Positions 1-10,462 of a stretch of DNA of 64,000 bases are shown one piece after another. The translations under genes and the position numbers were made by a program. This DNA comes from JBAXEO01 sp963789515 (GTDB taxonomy: Bacteria > Actinomycetota > Coriobacteriia > Anaerosomatales > JAAXUF01), in contig CAWBKW010000003.1 in the NCBI GenBank assembly GCA_963789515.1, positions 124,001 to 188,000 on the forward strand, written 5' to 3'. The notes below the pieces were generated by a model. It was not told the origin of the DNA. It saw only the letters and a list, made by a program, of their open reading frames with translations, and made no database searches. The first letter of the stretch is position 1; each line of letters begins with the position of its first letter.

Positions 1-2
1 AG

Positions 3-193
3 AAGAACCGCACCGTCTGGGCCGTTCCCGCGTGGCTGCTCATCGCGTTCGGGGTGGGGCTTCTGGCGCTCCTGCTCGCCGGCGTGTGGGCGGCGTCCGG
101 CCGGGCCGCGCAAACGCCGGATGCGCCGGGATGCCGAGACCGCCGGCTCCGCATCGACAGTCCGCTTCGGACGATGACAGGGAGTACGAATAG
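3..193 (+). CDS. C-terminal end of a membrane protein (partial, frameshifted)
   Basis: The gene enters from the left edge. Frame 3 encodes a hydrophobic stretch (WLLIAFGVGLLALLLAGVWA) that reads as one membrane segment, followed by a short polar tail. Undoing two extra G bases, near 130 and 169, joins this to a tail ending DDDREYE and a TAG at 191-193, just ahead of a strong terminator at 226-258. Without the correction the frame runs through that terminator. Family unknown. Confidence 0.4.
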   Translation, partial: EPHRLGRSRVAAHRVRGGASGAPARRRVGGVRPGRANAGCAGMPRPPAPHRQSASDDDREYE

Positions 194-225
194 GAGCTCG
201 GGACCACCGGCAGTGAGACAACGTG

Positions 226-258
226 AAGTGGCCCCGGCGTGCTTAGCCGGGGCCACTT
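226..258. terminator. Bidirectional terminator hairpin
   Basis: A perfect 13-bp inverted repeat, AAGTGGCCCCGGC (226-238) and GCCGGGGCCACTT (246-258), has a 7-nt loop. It lies between the convergent ends of the partial plus-strand gene and the minus-strand gene at 287-725, so it probably serves both. Confidence 0.8.
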
Positions 259-286
259 GTCTCGATCGTCGATACCGCGTTCGGGT

Positions 287-725
287 CTACGGCAGTGCGG
301 TGTAGAGGATGTCCGCGCTGTAGTTGCCGGAGTCGCTCCAGTCGCCGTTTGGGCGAAGGTCGAGAGTGTAGGTCTGCGGCCAGCTGTAGCCAGCGGCGCT
401 CGGCGCCTTGGGGTTCACGGTCGTTCCGTCCATGCCTGCAGGAGTATTGATGGAAAGCATGCCGCAAAAGGTGTTGGACGTGAATGAACGGGCGAACGTG
501 TACGGGACGTTGGAGCGCACGACTACCGGGGCCGACGTAGGGTGCCGGGTTGGCGGCATCCGGGTCGAAGGTGCCGAAGTTGTGATCGGCACCGGCGGTG
601 ACCGTGATCTTGGAGTTGACGGCCGCGGTGATGACGATGTTGTCGGTCGCCGCCATCGCCTGGCTGGCGAAACTCAGCAGCAACACCAAGGTGAGTACCG
701 CGACTGTCATGAGCCTTCTGTTCAT
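287..725 (-). CDS. Small secreted protein, possibly spore-coat-U/pilin-like
   Basis: About 145 residues. A clear signal peptide (MNRRLMTVAVLTLVLLLSFA then SQAMA) precedes a beta-rich mature part with NIVITAAVNSKITVTAG near the N-terminus and a C-terminal SADILYTALP strand. This layout recalls spore-coat-U/DUF4402 secreted domains, but that link is weak. One extra G near 528-532 splits the gene; removing it joins YVGP to VVVRSNVPYTF. It ends at the terminator shared with the convergent gene to its left. Function unknown. Confidence 0.55.
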
Positions 726-977
726 CTGTTCTCCTATCGTCGTGTTGGGCCCTGCGTCCGAGCCGCGTGGTTGCAGCTCGTTCCTCGGAATGTGTATCGG
801 CAATCACAATGCAGTGAATCAAGCCCGAATTCTCCGCGTGGAGAGGCAGACTTCGAGGCGAGTACCCTGAGACAATGTGGAGCAGAGCGCCAGCGTCGCA
901 CGCGGTCCGACTCGTCGCTGCCACTGAGCACCGGAAGGCAGGGCACGTGAGTTCGCCGAAAGGCGAGCCGGAGGAAG

Positions 978-3796
978 ATGAGACAGAGGGCAGCGCCTGC
1001 ATGCGCGAGGAGGAGTCTCGGAGGCCCGGCTTCACGCCCGGCTAGCCGTCAGTCACGTGTCGGCGCGCTCCTCATCGCCGTCGCGCTCGGTCTCGCGGCG
1101 ATGCTCGTGGCGCCCCCCACGCTTCGGGCCGCCGGGCCCAACGCGGTCCTGACACCCACCGGCTACAACGCCAACACCATCGCGCGCGGGGACGACACGA
1201 GCAACCTGGTCGTCAACCTTCCCTTCACCATGAACTGGAACGGGACGACCTACAACCAGATCTACATCAACATGAACGGCAACTGCACGTTCGGCAGCGG
1301 CTTCACCGACTACAACCCCACAACCACGCTGGCGGCCAGCAACGCAGAACATCATGGCGCCGTTGTGGGCCGACGTGGACACGCGCAACACGGCCGCCGG
1401 CCAGGTCACCTACAGCAGCGACCACAGCCGGCAGCGTGCCGCAGGTCAACGGCCGTAACGCCTTCTTCGTGAACTGGATCGGGGTGGCCTCCTACAACAA
1501 CCAGTCGACGCCCACCGACTCGTTCCAGCTGGTCATCGTGGACCGGTCGGACACCGGTGCCGGCAACTTCGACTTCATGTTCAACTACGACCAGGTCACG
1601 TGGGACATCGCCACGTCGGCGTCCACCATCCGGGCGCGCGCGGGGTGGGGTCGCGCGGGGACCGGCTTCGAGCTGCCGGGTTCAGGGACCGCGCAGGGGA
1701 GCGCGAGCGCGCTGACGGACACCGCGCCCTCGGCGACGTCGCTTATCCAGAACAGCATGAACTCCGACCGGTCAGCTCGGGCGCTACCTCTGGCAGGTGC
1801 GCGCGGGGACCCCACCGAACATCCCGCCGAGGGTGACCGTGGTCAACCGCGTGCTCGAAGGGAATGCGCCCAACAGCTACACCGGATACACCGGCACCGG
1901 TGACGCCACGGCCACGGATCCCGACGGTACGGTGGCGAGCTTCACGAACGACCGTCCGTCACCGCTCCCGCTCGGCACGACGAACGTGACGTGGACCGCC
2001 ACCGACAACTCCGGTGCGGTCACAACCGCGACCCAGTCGATCCTCGTCACGGACACGACGCCGCCGGCCAACCCGTCGCTCGACGAGTCCGAGCCACGTC
2101 ACAGGTGTCTGGTCGTGCCGATAGCACGGTCACGGTGAACTCCGCCGGCGGCGACGCGACGTGTGCACGGGCGTTCGAGGCTTCTCATACGCATGGAGTC
2201 AGAACTCGCCGAGCACTCCGGACACGATCGCGGACCCCTCCGTCACGACGACGACGACCACGACGACGACCACGACGACGGTGGACAGCCAGACCTTCCC
2301 GAACGCGACGTGGCCCGGCAGGCTGGACGCGCTCGGACGCCACCTACGTCAGGCTCACCAACGCCGCCGGACGGAACCACGGAACCTACGCCGCCGAGAT
2401 GTGGGCGCAACAACACCACACGGCGCACCGTCAACTTCTACCGCGACTACGACCTGACGGGCTTCACGAGCGCCGTCTCTGGACTTCTGGAACAACCTCT
2501 CGGCGTTCAGCACCGTTGCCGACTACGCTCGTGTCGAGTACTCCACGAACGGCGGGACCAGTTGGACGCAGCTCGCGAACTGGGCCGGCCCGTCGGCGGC
2601 GCGCCGGGTGGCAGGCGCGGAACTACGCGCTGCCCGTCGGCGGCACCGTGCGGGTCAGGTTCTCAGGCTCGGTGAACGCCACTACCGAGTACGCGGACTG
2701 GGACGACATCGCGGTCACTCGGCTTCACGACCACCGACGAGCATTGCGCTCATCGACGAGCACGACGACCGCGACAGGCCGACGGGACGTGGTACTACAA
2801 CCTTCGCACCGTCGACAACGCCGGGAACTGGTCGGCCCCGACCGCGATGGGTCCGTTCCTCATCGACACCACCGCCCCGGTCACCACCGACAACGTCCCC
2901 GCGGGCTGGAGCAGGAGCCCGGTCGCGGTCACCCTCATCCCCACCGACGCGGGCGTGATCGCGTACACCCAGTACGCCCTCAACGGGGCCGCATGGTCCA
3001 CCTCTACGCCGGGCCTTTCACCGTGTCGACAGAGGGCACGTCCACGCTGCAGGTACCGCTCGGCCGACGCCGCCGGGCACGTCGAGGCGACCAAGACGGT
3101 CTCGGTGCGCGTCGACACCGCAGGCGCCCACGGTGCCGACCGCGGCTCGTCCCGAGCGCCATCAGCACGAGGTTCGATCGAGATCATCGTGGGACCCTTC
3201 GACCGATGGCGTCTCGGGGCTCGCGAACTACGCGGTCTACCGGGACGGCGCGCGCGTCGGCACGGCGACCGACACGTTCTACACGGACGACGGGCTGGTC
3301 CCCGGTGACACGTACACGTCTACGCGGTCAGCTGCCCTCGACGTCGCCGGCAACGAGTCGGCACGAAGCGCGAGCGCGAGCGAGACGGTACCGTTCAGCT
3401 CGCTGTGGATCGCGCTGAGTCCCGCCGGTGTCGACATGGGGAACACCGATCCCGGCGCGCCAGTCGACGGTCGCGGACGCGACGTACGTGACGGTCGGCG
3501 GGGTCGGCAAGATCAAGTACGACCTCTCCTGCAGCGCGCAGGACTTCGTCGAACATCGAACCCCGTCGCGACCATGAAGACGCTGCCTGCCGGCGCACTG
3601 AGCTTCTCGGCGAAGGGCTACGCCATCGTCCCGTGGCAGCCCTTCTCCACCGTCTCCCGCGCAGGTGAACTCGGCGACCGGAGGCAAGAACCGCTGGAGC
3701 CACGCGTACCTCTTCGACTACCGGTTCACCGTCCCGTGGACGTTCGAGGCGGGGACCTACACCACGACCGTCACCTACACGGCCGTCTCGAGCTAG
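978..3796 (+). CDS. Large surface protein with nidogen-like, HYR-like and Fn3-like parts (heavily frameshifted)
   Basis: After an N-terminal hydrophobic segment (GALLIAVALGLAAMLVAP) comes a nidogen-like region (YNQIYINMNGNCTFGSGF, then NAFFVNWIGVASY and DSFQLVIVDRSD). A HYR-type repeat follows (ATDPDGTVASF to WTATDNSGAVTTATQ). Next are a Thr-rich run coded by ACG/ACC triplets near 2244-2282, a CUB/jelly-roll-like stretch (ARVEYSTNGGTSWTQLANW), and Ig/Fn3-like parts (TVDNAGNWSAP; GLANYAVYRDGARVGTA). The product is probably exported and adhesive. At least ten one-base shifts break the frame between 1340 and 3680, so residue numbers are unreliable. GGAGGA lies only two bases before the ATG at 978, so the start is uncertain. 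Confidence 0.6.
2244..2282 (+). repeat. ACG/ACC triplet run coding a poly-threonine linker
   Basis: Imperfect tandem triplets encode about a dozen Thr residues, then VDSQTFPNATWP. It looks like a flexible linker inside the surface protein, and copy number may vary by slippage. Confidence 0.7.
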
Positions 3797-3838
3797 GCAC
3801 GGGCGTGACGCCGCGTGGACGGTCGCCCCGCTCCTCCG

Positions 3839-5206
3839 CTAGTTCTTCAGCGACTGCAGCGGTGCCGGGAAGCGGCCGCCGCGGCGCGCGAAGACGGTGC
3901 CGGCCCACTGGTTGACCGCCATCACCGGCGCCTCGCCGAGCAGGCCGCCGAAGCTCAGCCGCTCGCCGACGTCCTTGCCGATGGCGGGGATGAGGCGCAC
4001 GGCGGTGGTCTTGGCGTTGACGACGCCGATGGCGCACTCGTCGGCGATGATGCCGGCGATCGTCTCGGCGGTCGGTGTCGCCGGGGATGGCGATCATGTC
4101 GAGGCCGACCGAGCACACGCTCGTCATGGCCTCGAGCTTCTCGATGGAGAGCGCGCCGGACTCGGCGGCGAGGATCATGCCCTGGTCCTCGGAGACCGGG
4201 ATGAAGGCGCCGGAGAGGCCGCCGATGCTCGAGGTGCCCATCGCGCCGCCCTTCTTGACGGCGTCGTTGAGCAGCGCGAGCGCGGCGGTGGTGCCGGGGC
4301 CGCCGCAGCGCTTGACGCCCATCGCCTCGATGATCTCGGCGACCGAGTCGCCCTCGGCGGGCGTGGGGGCAAGCGAGAGGTCGACGATGCCCATCGTGAC
4401 GCCCGAGGCGCCTGGCGGCCTCGCGGGCGACGAGCTCGCCGACGCGGGTGATCTTGAACGACGTCGCCTTGATGGCCTCGGCGATGGCGGTGAGGTCGGC
4501 GTCCTTGCGGCAGCGAGTCGACGATGGCGCGCACCACGCCGGGGCCGGAGATGCCGACGTTGATGACCTCGTCGGGCTCGCCGGTCCCGTGGACGGCGCC
4601 GGCCATGAACGGGTTGTCCTCGACCATGTTCGCGAAGACGACGAGCTTGGCGCAGCCGATGCAGTCGCGCTCGGCGGTGAGCTCGGCGGTGCGCCGGATG
4701 GTGTGCGCCATGTCGAGCACGGCGTCCATGTTGATGCCGGCGCGGGTGGTGGCGACGTTGACCGAGGCGCAGACGCGCTCGGTGGCGGCGAGCGCCTCGG
4801 GGATCGAGGCGATGAGGCGGCGGTCGCCGTCGCCGGTGCCCTTGTGCACGAGCGCCGAGAAGCCGCCGATGAAGTCGACGCCCACCTCGTGCGCCGCGCG
4901 GTCGAGCGCCAGGGCGAGCGCGGTGACGTCCTCGGCGCCGGTGGCCGCGGCGAGCTGCGCGATCGGGGTGACCGAGATGCGCTTGTTGACGATGGGGATG
5001 CCGTACTCGCGCTCGATCTGCTCGGCGACGGGCACGAGCCGCTCGGCGGCGCGGGTGACGCGCTCGTAGACGCGGGCGGCCATGACGTCGACGTCGGAGT
5101 CGGCGCAGCGCGCGAGCGACAGGCCGAGGGTGACGGTGCGCACGTCGAGGTTCTGCTGGGTGACCATCGTGAGTGTCTCGACGACCTCTTCTGGGGTGAT
5201 GTGCAC
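3839..5206 (-). CDS. UPF0210 (DUF711) family protein
   Basis: About 454 residues after correction, the usual length of this PFL-like family. The N-terminus reads MHITPEEVVETLTMVTQQNL and the body carries family-like stretches (GGFSALVHKGTGDGDRRLI, NVATTRAGINMDAV, GTSSIGGLSGAFIPVSED). Three single extra bases break the frame, near 4084, 4409 and 4512. Undoing them gives continuous protein to LKN-stop at 3839. The ACT protein gene lies 64 bp upstream, and this ACT + UPF0210 pair is conserved in many Gram-positive bacteria. The biochemical role is not established. Confidence 0.85.
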
Positions 5207-5270
5207 GGGGAAGCCTCCTGGGCGGCGGGGATGTCGGGCGTGGCTGGTCGGGTCGCGGCGCTCGGCGGGC

Positions 5271-5546
5271 CTAGATGCGGTGCATGAAGCGGAAGACGTC
5301 TTCGCGCTGCAGCGTGATCTGAAGCCCCATCTTCTCGCCGATGTCGGCGAGGCGCTTCTGGACCACGTCGAAGGGGGTGGCGTCTTCGTCGACGGTGACC
5401 AGCATCGTCATCGAGAAGATGCCGCCGATGATCGTCTGGCGGATGTCTTCGATGTTGGCGTGCGACTCGGCGAGCGCGCCGGAGACGTTGGCCACGATGC
5501 CGACGCAGTCCTCACCCAGGACCGAGAGAATCGCGGGAGTCTGCAT
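5271..5546 (-). CDS. ACT domain protein (UPF0237/GcvR-like)
   Basis: 91 residues, essentially one ACT domain: AILSVLGEDCVGIVANVSGA, then ESHANIEDIRQTI and an FSMTMLVTVDE strand. ACT domains usually bind amino acids and regulate a partner. GGAAGGA sits five bases before the ATG at 5546. The gene lies directly upstream of UPF0210 on the same strand, so the two are probably co-transcribed and the ACT protein may sense a ligand for its partner. Confidence 0.85.
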   Translation of the reverse strand: MQTPAILSVLGEDCVGIVANVSGALAESHANIEDIRQTIIGGIFSMTMLVTVDEDATPFDVVQKRLADIGEKMGLQITLQREDVFRFMHRI

Positions 5547-5704
5547 GATCGTCCTTCCAGAGTCGGGCGGCTGGCCCGGTTGCCGGTGTCGCATCTGGCG
5601 CCGCTGACACGGGCGCTATACTCCCTTATACCGCACGAACGGCAGCGCCGAGACGATTCGGCCGCAGCCGGTCCGAGATCCGAGCGCGACAGGAGTGCCC
5701 GAGC

Positions 5705-5915
5705 ATGGCCGTCCCCATCACCCCCGTGAAGCCTCGGCGACGTCGTCAAGCTCAAGAAGCCGCACCCCTGCGGCGTCAACGAGTGGGAGATCGTGCGGGT
5801 CGGCGCCGACATCGGGCTGCGCTGCAGGGGATGCGACCGCCGCGTCATGCTGGTCCGCTCCGAGTTCGACCGGCGGTTCCGCGGCTTCCTGGACCGGCCG
5901 GCGGACGAGAGCTAG
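5705..5915 (+). CDS. DUF951 family protein
   Basis: About 69 residues. After MAVPITPVK, one extra C near 5733 shifts the frame; removing it gives LGDVVKLKKPHPCG, then NEWEIVRVGADIGLRC and CDRRVMLVRSEFDRRF. These are hallmark stretches of DUF951, a short basic domain found next to ychF or parB in many Firmicutes and Actinobacteria. The CG and CRGC cysteines could bind metal. The stop overlaps that of the convergent M23-like gene in a CTAG palindrome. Function unknown, possibly nucleic-acid binding. Confidence 0.8.
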
Positions 5916-7044
5916 TTGCCGACCTCCGGTCGTGCTGTGGGCGGCTCCTCGGGCTCCACCGCGCCGACGAGTCCCTTGTAGCCCTGGTAGTCGGCGTTGT
6001 TGACCTGCAGGTGGACGTGGTCGCCGCCGCCCTTGACGTACTGGGCGAGCTGGTCGGTGAACTTGTCCGAGAGCTTGCGCACGTGCGCCACGGGCGTCAC
6101 GCCGGCGATCACGCGCTGGCCCGGCTTCACCTCGAGGTCGGCGAGGTGGATCATCACGATGTCGAGGTTGTCGTAGCCGTCCGGCACGATGTGCATCTCG
6201 TAGTCGGGCCACTTGCCGTAGAGCTTGTAGGACTTGATCTTGACCACCGTGCCGGTGACCGGTGAGATGACGGTCGTTCCGGGCTTCGCGCCCACGTCGG
6301 CCGCGGTGTCGGGCTTGCCCGGGCGGGCGCGCCACATCCGCAGCACCTTGCCGACCAGCACCGCATCGGCCCCGGTGGGCTGTCGGCTGGTGTCTCGGCT
6401 GGTTCCGCGGTGCGCGTTGGACTCGGAGGCCTTGGCGTCCTTGAGCGGGGTCTTCATCCGCAGCGCCCAGGCGTAGGACGCCTGGTGGAAGCCGATCTCG
6501 GTGAGCTTGGTGACGGGAACCGGCAGGTGCAGCTTGAGCCGGCCGTACGACGCGAAGATCGGCGTCGGGTTGGGTGGCTTCGTGCTCGCGCGGAACATGT
6601 CGCCCAGCTTGGAGGCTTGCGCGTGCGCGGCGGCGGGCGCGTTGGCCGCCGATGAGGACGAGCTCGCGTCGAGCGGAAGCGATGCCGCGCGGCGGTCCGA
6701 GGCGAGCGCCAGCCCGAGACGGCGAGCAGAAGTGCGACGGCGGCCGCCACGACGATGCCGATGTTGCGCCGACGGTTCCGGGTGCGGGCGCGCTCGGCTC
6801 GCGCGGCGCGGCCCTCGACCGCGAGTCCCGTGTCGCGGACCCGGATGCGGGAGCGGCCGTCGGCCGAGGTCGAGGCGTCCGGTCGCGCGGAGCGGCCGCC
6901 GCCGCCTCCGGAGCCTGCGGAGTCCTCGGTCATCTCGTCGATGAGCGGGTGCTCGTGGCCGGGGTAGCGGACCGTCTCGGTCCGGATGACCCGGATCTCG
7001 CCGTCGCGTCGGCGGCCCGTGCGGGGGCGCTGGTGGGGGCGCAT
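5912..7044 (-). CDS. Membrane-anchored M23-like (LytM-fold) protein
   Basis: A charged Arg-rich cytoplasmic N-terminus precedes one membrane segment (NIGIVVAAAVALLLAVSG), a Ser/Ala-rich linker and a C-terminal LytM-like domain. That domain shows TTVISPVTGTVVKIKSY, then LDIVMIHLADLEVKPGQRV and the zinc-ligand-like HVH in GGGDHVHLQVN. The first zinc ligand is not obvious, so it may be a degenerate, non-catalytic M23 domain that binds or remodels peptidoglycan. A frameshift lies near 6690-6700. The start at 7044 is the best in-frame ATG; GTG at 7047 is possible. Confidence 0.65.
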
Positions 7045-7227
7045 CACGCGCGATACCAGCCGCGCGGAGGCGAGGACGGGCAGCGCTGCGCGGGGGCCCT
7101 GCAGATCGTTGTAGTCAGCATGAAGGCAAACAAACCCGTCCACTGTTCGATGACACAGCCACATAAGTATACTCGGCGTTGACGGCCTCCGCCGTCCATA
7201 TGAACACCTAGGGGAGAAACGAAGCGC

Positions 7228-7459
7228 ATGAGAGCCCGCCGATTCGCAAGCCGCCTGAGCCTGCTCGCGTGCACCCTCCTTGCCTCGGCCTCGCTCCTCA
7301 CCGTCACCGGCTGCAAGATGCCCCCGGCGCTCAGCAAGGCCGAGCTCGAGGCGGCCATAGCTACCCGAGAAGCACCCGACCGTCTCCGCCGAGAAGACGA
7401 AGGCCGGGTGCGGTAGCTGCCACCGCGAGGCACCGGCCGTCAAGAACGTGAGCGACTAG
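7228..7459 (+). CDS. Small lipoprotein with one CxxCH heme motif
   Basis: About 76 residues. AGGGGAG precedes the ATG. A signal sequence ends in a lipobox-like LTVTGC. After KAELEAAIAT, one extra C near 7364 shifts the frame. Correcting it gives EKHPTVSAEKTKAGCGSCHR, then EAPAVKNVSD and TAG at 7459. CGSCH fits the covalent heme c-binding motif, so this may be a tiny exported monoheme cytochrome or heme-binding lipoprotein. Uncorrected, the frame stops at 7416 and the motif is lost. No distal Met or His ligand can be assigned with confidence. Confidence 0.6.
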
Positions 7460-7505
7460 GTCGCGAACCTGCGGAGCGACGCCGCCGCACAGCCGCATGT
7501 TTCGC

Positions 7506-8850
7506 CTACGACGTCTGCCCGGTGAACGAGAACTTGGCGAGCAGCACGCCGGGCACGTAGCACGCGCCCTCCTCGGTGCCGACGAACTTGCGCGCGGAGG
7601 TGGCGCCTTCGCAGCCGGCGAGCGCCTCGACCGCGCCCTGCGTGAAGCGCAGGTTCTTGAGCGGCTTCGTCAAGCTGGCCGTCCTCGATCAGGAACGTCC
7701 CGTCGCGCGTCATGCCGGTGAGCAGGACGCTGATGGGGTCCTCGACGTTGACGTAGTGGAAGCGCGTCACGTACACGCCGCGATGCACGCTGCCGATGAG
7801 CTCGTCCATCGTCGCCTCGCCGGGTTCCATCGCCACGTTGAGCGGCATCGGGCCGAAGGCGTTGGGCGCCGGCAGCGCGTGGCCGGTGTTGGCTCGGCCG
7901 GTCTTGGCCGCCCAGTACGAGTCGGTGACCGGCGCGTTCGCGCACGCCGCGGTCGATCATCGCGACCCGCTGCTTGGGCTGGCCCTCGTAGTCGAAGGTA
8001 AGCCCCATCGCGAAGTCGGCGAGCGCATCGTCGACGATCGAGACTCGCTCGTTCATGACCGGCTCGCCCAGGTGCCCGCTCATGAACGAGCGGCCCTCGG
8101 CGAAGGCCTTGGCCGAGAAGCCCACGTAGGCCAGGAAGTCCATGATGTCGGCGACCGCCTCGGGTGCGAGCACCACCTGGTAGTCGCCGGGGTCGAGCGC
8201 CTGCGGGTTCGCCGAGCGAAGCGCGAGTTCGGCCGCCTCGGCGCCGAGCGCCGCCGGATCGAGCTTGCTCGCGTCGGCGTCGAGGAACGACGCCCAGCCG
8301 CTGCCCGTCGTCCGCGCCCATCGACAGCACCGTGGCCTGCGCGCCGGTGATCGAGCGAGCCGACGTCGACGCCGAGCGAGTTGGCGACGGCGACGGTGTG
8401 CTCGGCGCTCCGCACCTTGCCCGCGGCCGTCAGCCCGCGGCCGGCGGACTCGGCGACGATCGCCCCGACCGCGGCCGCGCGCGCCTCGGCGTCGAACTCG
8501 CGGGTCGCCTGCAGCGCGCGCTCGGCGTCCGCGACGGGCGCGGGTCCGGGCAGCCCCGGGAACGACGGGTCCTCGGGCGCCACGCCGGCTGCGCGGACGG
8601 CGGCGTCACAGGTCGCCTGCAGCGAGGCGGCGTCGAGGCGGTTGGTGCTCGCGACGCCCACGCGCTTGCCGAGCACGGCGCGCACGCTGACGATCACGTT
8701 CTCCTCGGCGACGTTCTGGTTGATGCGGTTGTTGGCGAAGCGCGTCAGCGCGCTGGAGTCGGCGCCGACGAGCACTTCGGCCTGGTCGGCGGCGGTCATC
8801 GCGACGGTGGCGCGGGCGAGCTCGCGTGCCTCGCGGGGTGTCATCAGCAT
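7506..8850 (-). CDS. tldE: TldE/PmbA, subunit of the TldD/TldE protease
   Basis: 446 residues after removing four single extra bases (near 7674, 7946, 8307 and 8362), matching PmbA length. The N-terminus has ALTRFANNRINQNVAEENV, typical of the family. The C-terminal half has VVLAPEAVADIMDFLAYVGF and MERGVRE-type stretches, ending KFSFTGQTS. TldE lacks the HExxxH motif and pairs with TldD to form the heterodimeric metalloprotease known for processing modified peptides and for CcdA turnover. The ATG lies one base after the tldD stop, so translation is coupled. Confidence 0.88.
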
Positions 8851-8851
8851 G

Positions 8852-10301
8852 TCAGCGTCCCACCCCGACCTGCACGCCCCGGAAGCGGGCGGGAGCGGCG
8901 CCGTGCGCCACGTGAGCGACCTGCATCGGCTCTCCCTTGCCGCAGTTGTTCAGCCCCCAGACCTGCCAGTGCGTCTCGCGAGCAGATCGCGTCGCAGCGA
9001 GTTCCAGAACTGAGGCGTGATGCCGGTGTAGTTGGGGCTCTTGACCATGCGTCCCAGCTCGCCGTTCTCGATCTCCCAGCCGATCTCGGTGGCGAACTGG
9101 AAGTTGAGGCGCTTGTCGTCGATCGACCAGGAGTTGTTGGTCTCGATGTAGAGGCCGCCCTCGGTGTCGGCGATCAGGTCGTCGAAGTCCCAGGTGCCCG
9201 GGCTCGAGCGAGACGGTGGTCATGCGCACGAGCGGGATGCGGTTCCAGCCGTCGGCGCGCATGCAGCCGTTGCTCGCGCGGCCGACGACGGGCGCGGTCT
9301 CGCGCGAGCTCTGGAAGCCGGCGAGGACGCCGTCGCGCACCAGGTAGTCGCGCTGCGCCGGCACGCCCTCGTCGTCCCACCCGAAGCTGCCGAGCGACCC
9401 GGGCACGGTGGAGTCGCTCGTCACGGTGACGATCGGCGAGCCGTACTGCAGCGAGCCGACGTCCTCGAGCCGCAGGAACGACGTTCCCGCGAACGCCGCC
9501 TCCTCGCCGAGCACGCGGTCGAGCTCGGTGGGGTGGCCGATGGACTCGTGCACCTGCAGCGCCATCTGGCCGCCGTCGATGATGAGGTCGCGCGTGCCCG
9601 GCTCCACGAACGGCGCCGAGAGCAGCGCTGCGGCCTGCTCGGCGACGCGCGGTGCGTTGCCGACGAAGATCGAGGCCGAGGACGTACTCCCAGCCCGCCT
9701 GCGACGAGCCGCCGCCGTGCGAGTTGGGGTAGGAGCGCGAGAGGACCTCGCCGTCGGCGATGGCGTAGGCGACGATGCCGGCGCCGGACTCCACGACGGA
9801 CTGCTCGGTGAGGGCGCCCGTCCGTCGAGCCGAACCACTTGCGCTCGCGGAAGAAGTCGAGGTGCGCCTTGGTGACGGCGACCTCCGGCTGCGCTCGCAG
9901 CGCCTCGTCGGCGGCGATGAGCAGCGCCGAGCTTGTCTTCGAGCGAGACGGCGAACGGGTCGATCGCGCAGGTCGACGACCAGGTGCCGCGCGCGGGCTC
10001 GACCGGCGCGAGCACCACCGGGGCGGCGACGACGCGCGCGGATGCGCGCGCGATGGCCACCGCCTGCCGAGCGACCCGAACGGCCGCATCGGCGGTGACC
10101 TCGCGCGAGGACGCGAATCCCCATGCGCCGTCGGCGATGGCGCGCACGCCGAGTGCCGAAGCTGTCAGAGCGCTCGACCGCCTCGACGACGCCGGAGGCG
10201 ACCTGGATGGCCTCGCGCGAGGTGTCGACGACGCGCACGTCGGCGTAGGACGCGCCGGCGAGCGTCGCCGCGTTCAGGGCAGCGGAGATGATGTCGTTCA
10301 A
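8852..10301 (-). CDS. tldD: TldD, catalytic subunit of the TldD/TldE metalloprotease
   Basis: Five extra bases and one missing base must be corrected to give about 481 residues, the length of E. coli TldD. The catalytic zinc motif is plain in LQVHESIGHPTELD (HESIGH = HExxxH). The C-terminus carries the family signature NCGKGEPMQVAHVAHGAAPA then RFRGVQV. The start is TTG at 10301, supported by GGGAGG eight bases upstream; no ATG fits as well. It forms an operon with tldE. No precursor peptide gene for it to mature was recognised in the window. Confidence 0.88.
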
Positions 10302-10411
10302 GGGGTGACCCTCCCGGGTGATCGGACGGGTTCGTCGCGGCGGGCGCGCGGAACACAGCACGTGAATCTTACCGCTCATTGTCGCGGGCAAGACAGGGCC
10401 CGCACAGAACA

Positions 10412-10434
10412 AAAGCCCCGCCAGGCGGAGCTTT
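10412..10434 (-). terminator. Terminator of the NlpC/P60 gene
   Basis: Arms AAAGCCCCGCC and GGCGGAGCTTT (one mismatch) are followed on the minus strand by a T-rich GCTTTTGTTCT. It lies about 30 bases past the stop proposed for the NlpC/P60 gene. Confidence 0.75.
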
Positions 10435-10462
10435 CGATGGATCGAGCAGTCCGCACGTCGCG

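Noticed and set aside
850..977. c-di-GMP riboswitch before the surface-protein genes (also 18050-18200)
   Set aside because: CGAAAG-like loops are present but the conserved GEMM core and tetraloop receptor are not.
10369..10462. C-terminal extension of the NlpC/P60 protein through the terminator
   Set aside because: The extra residues are encoded by the terminator hairpin itself; a TAG at 10463 in another frame sits just before it.
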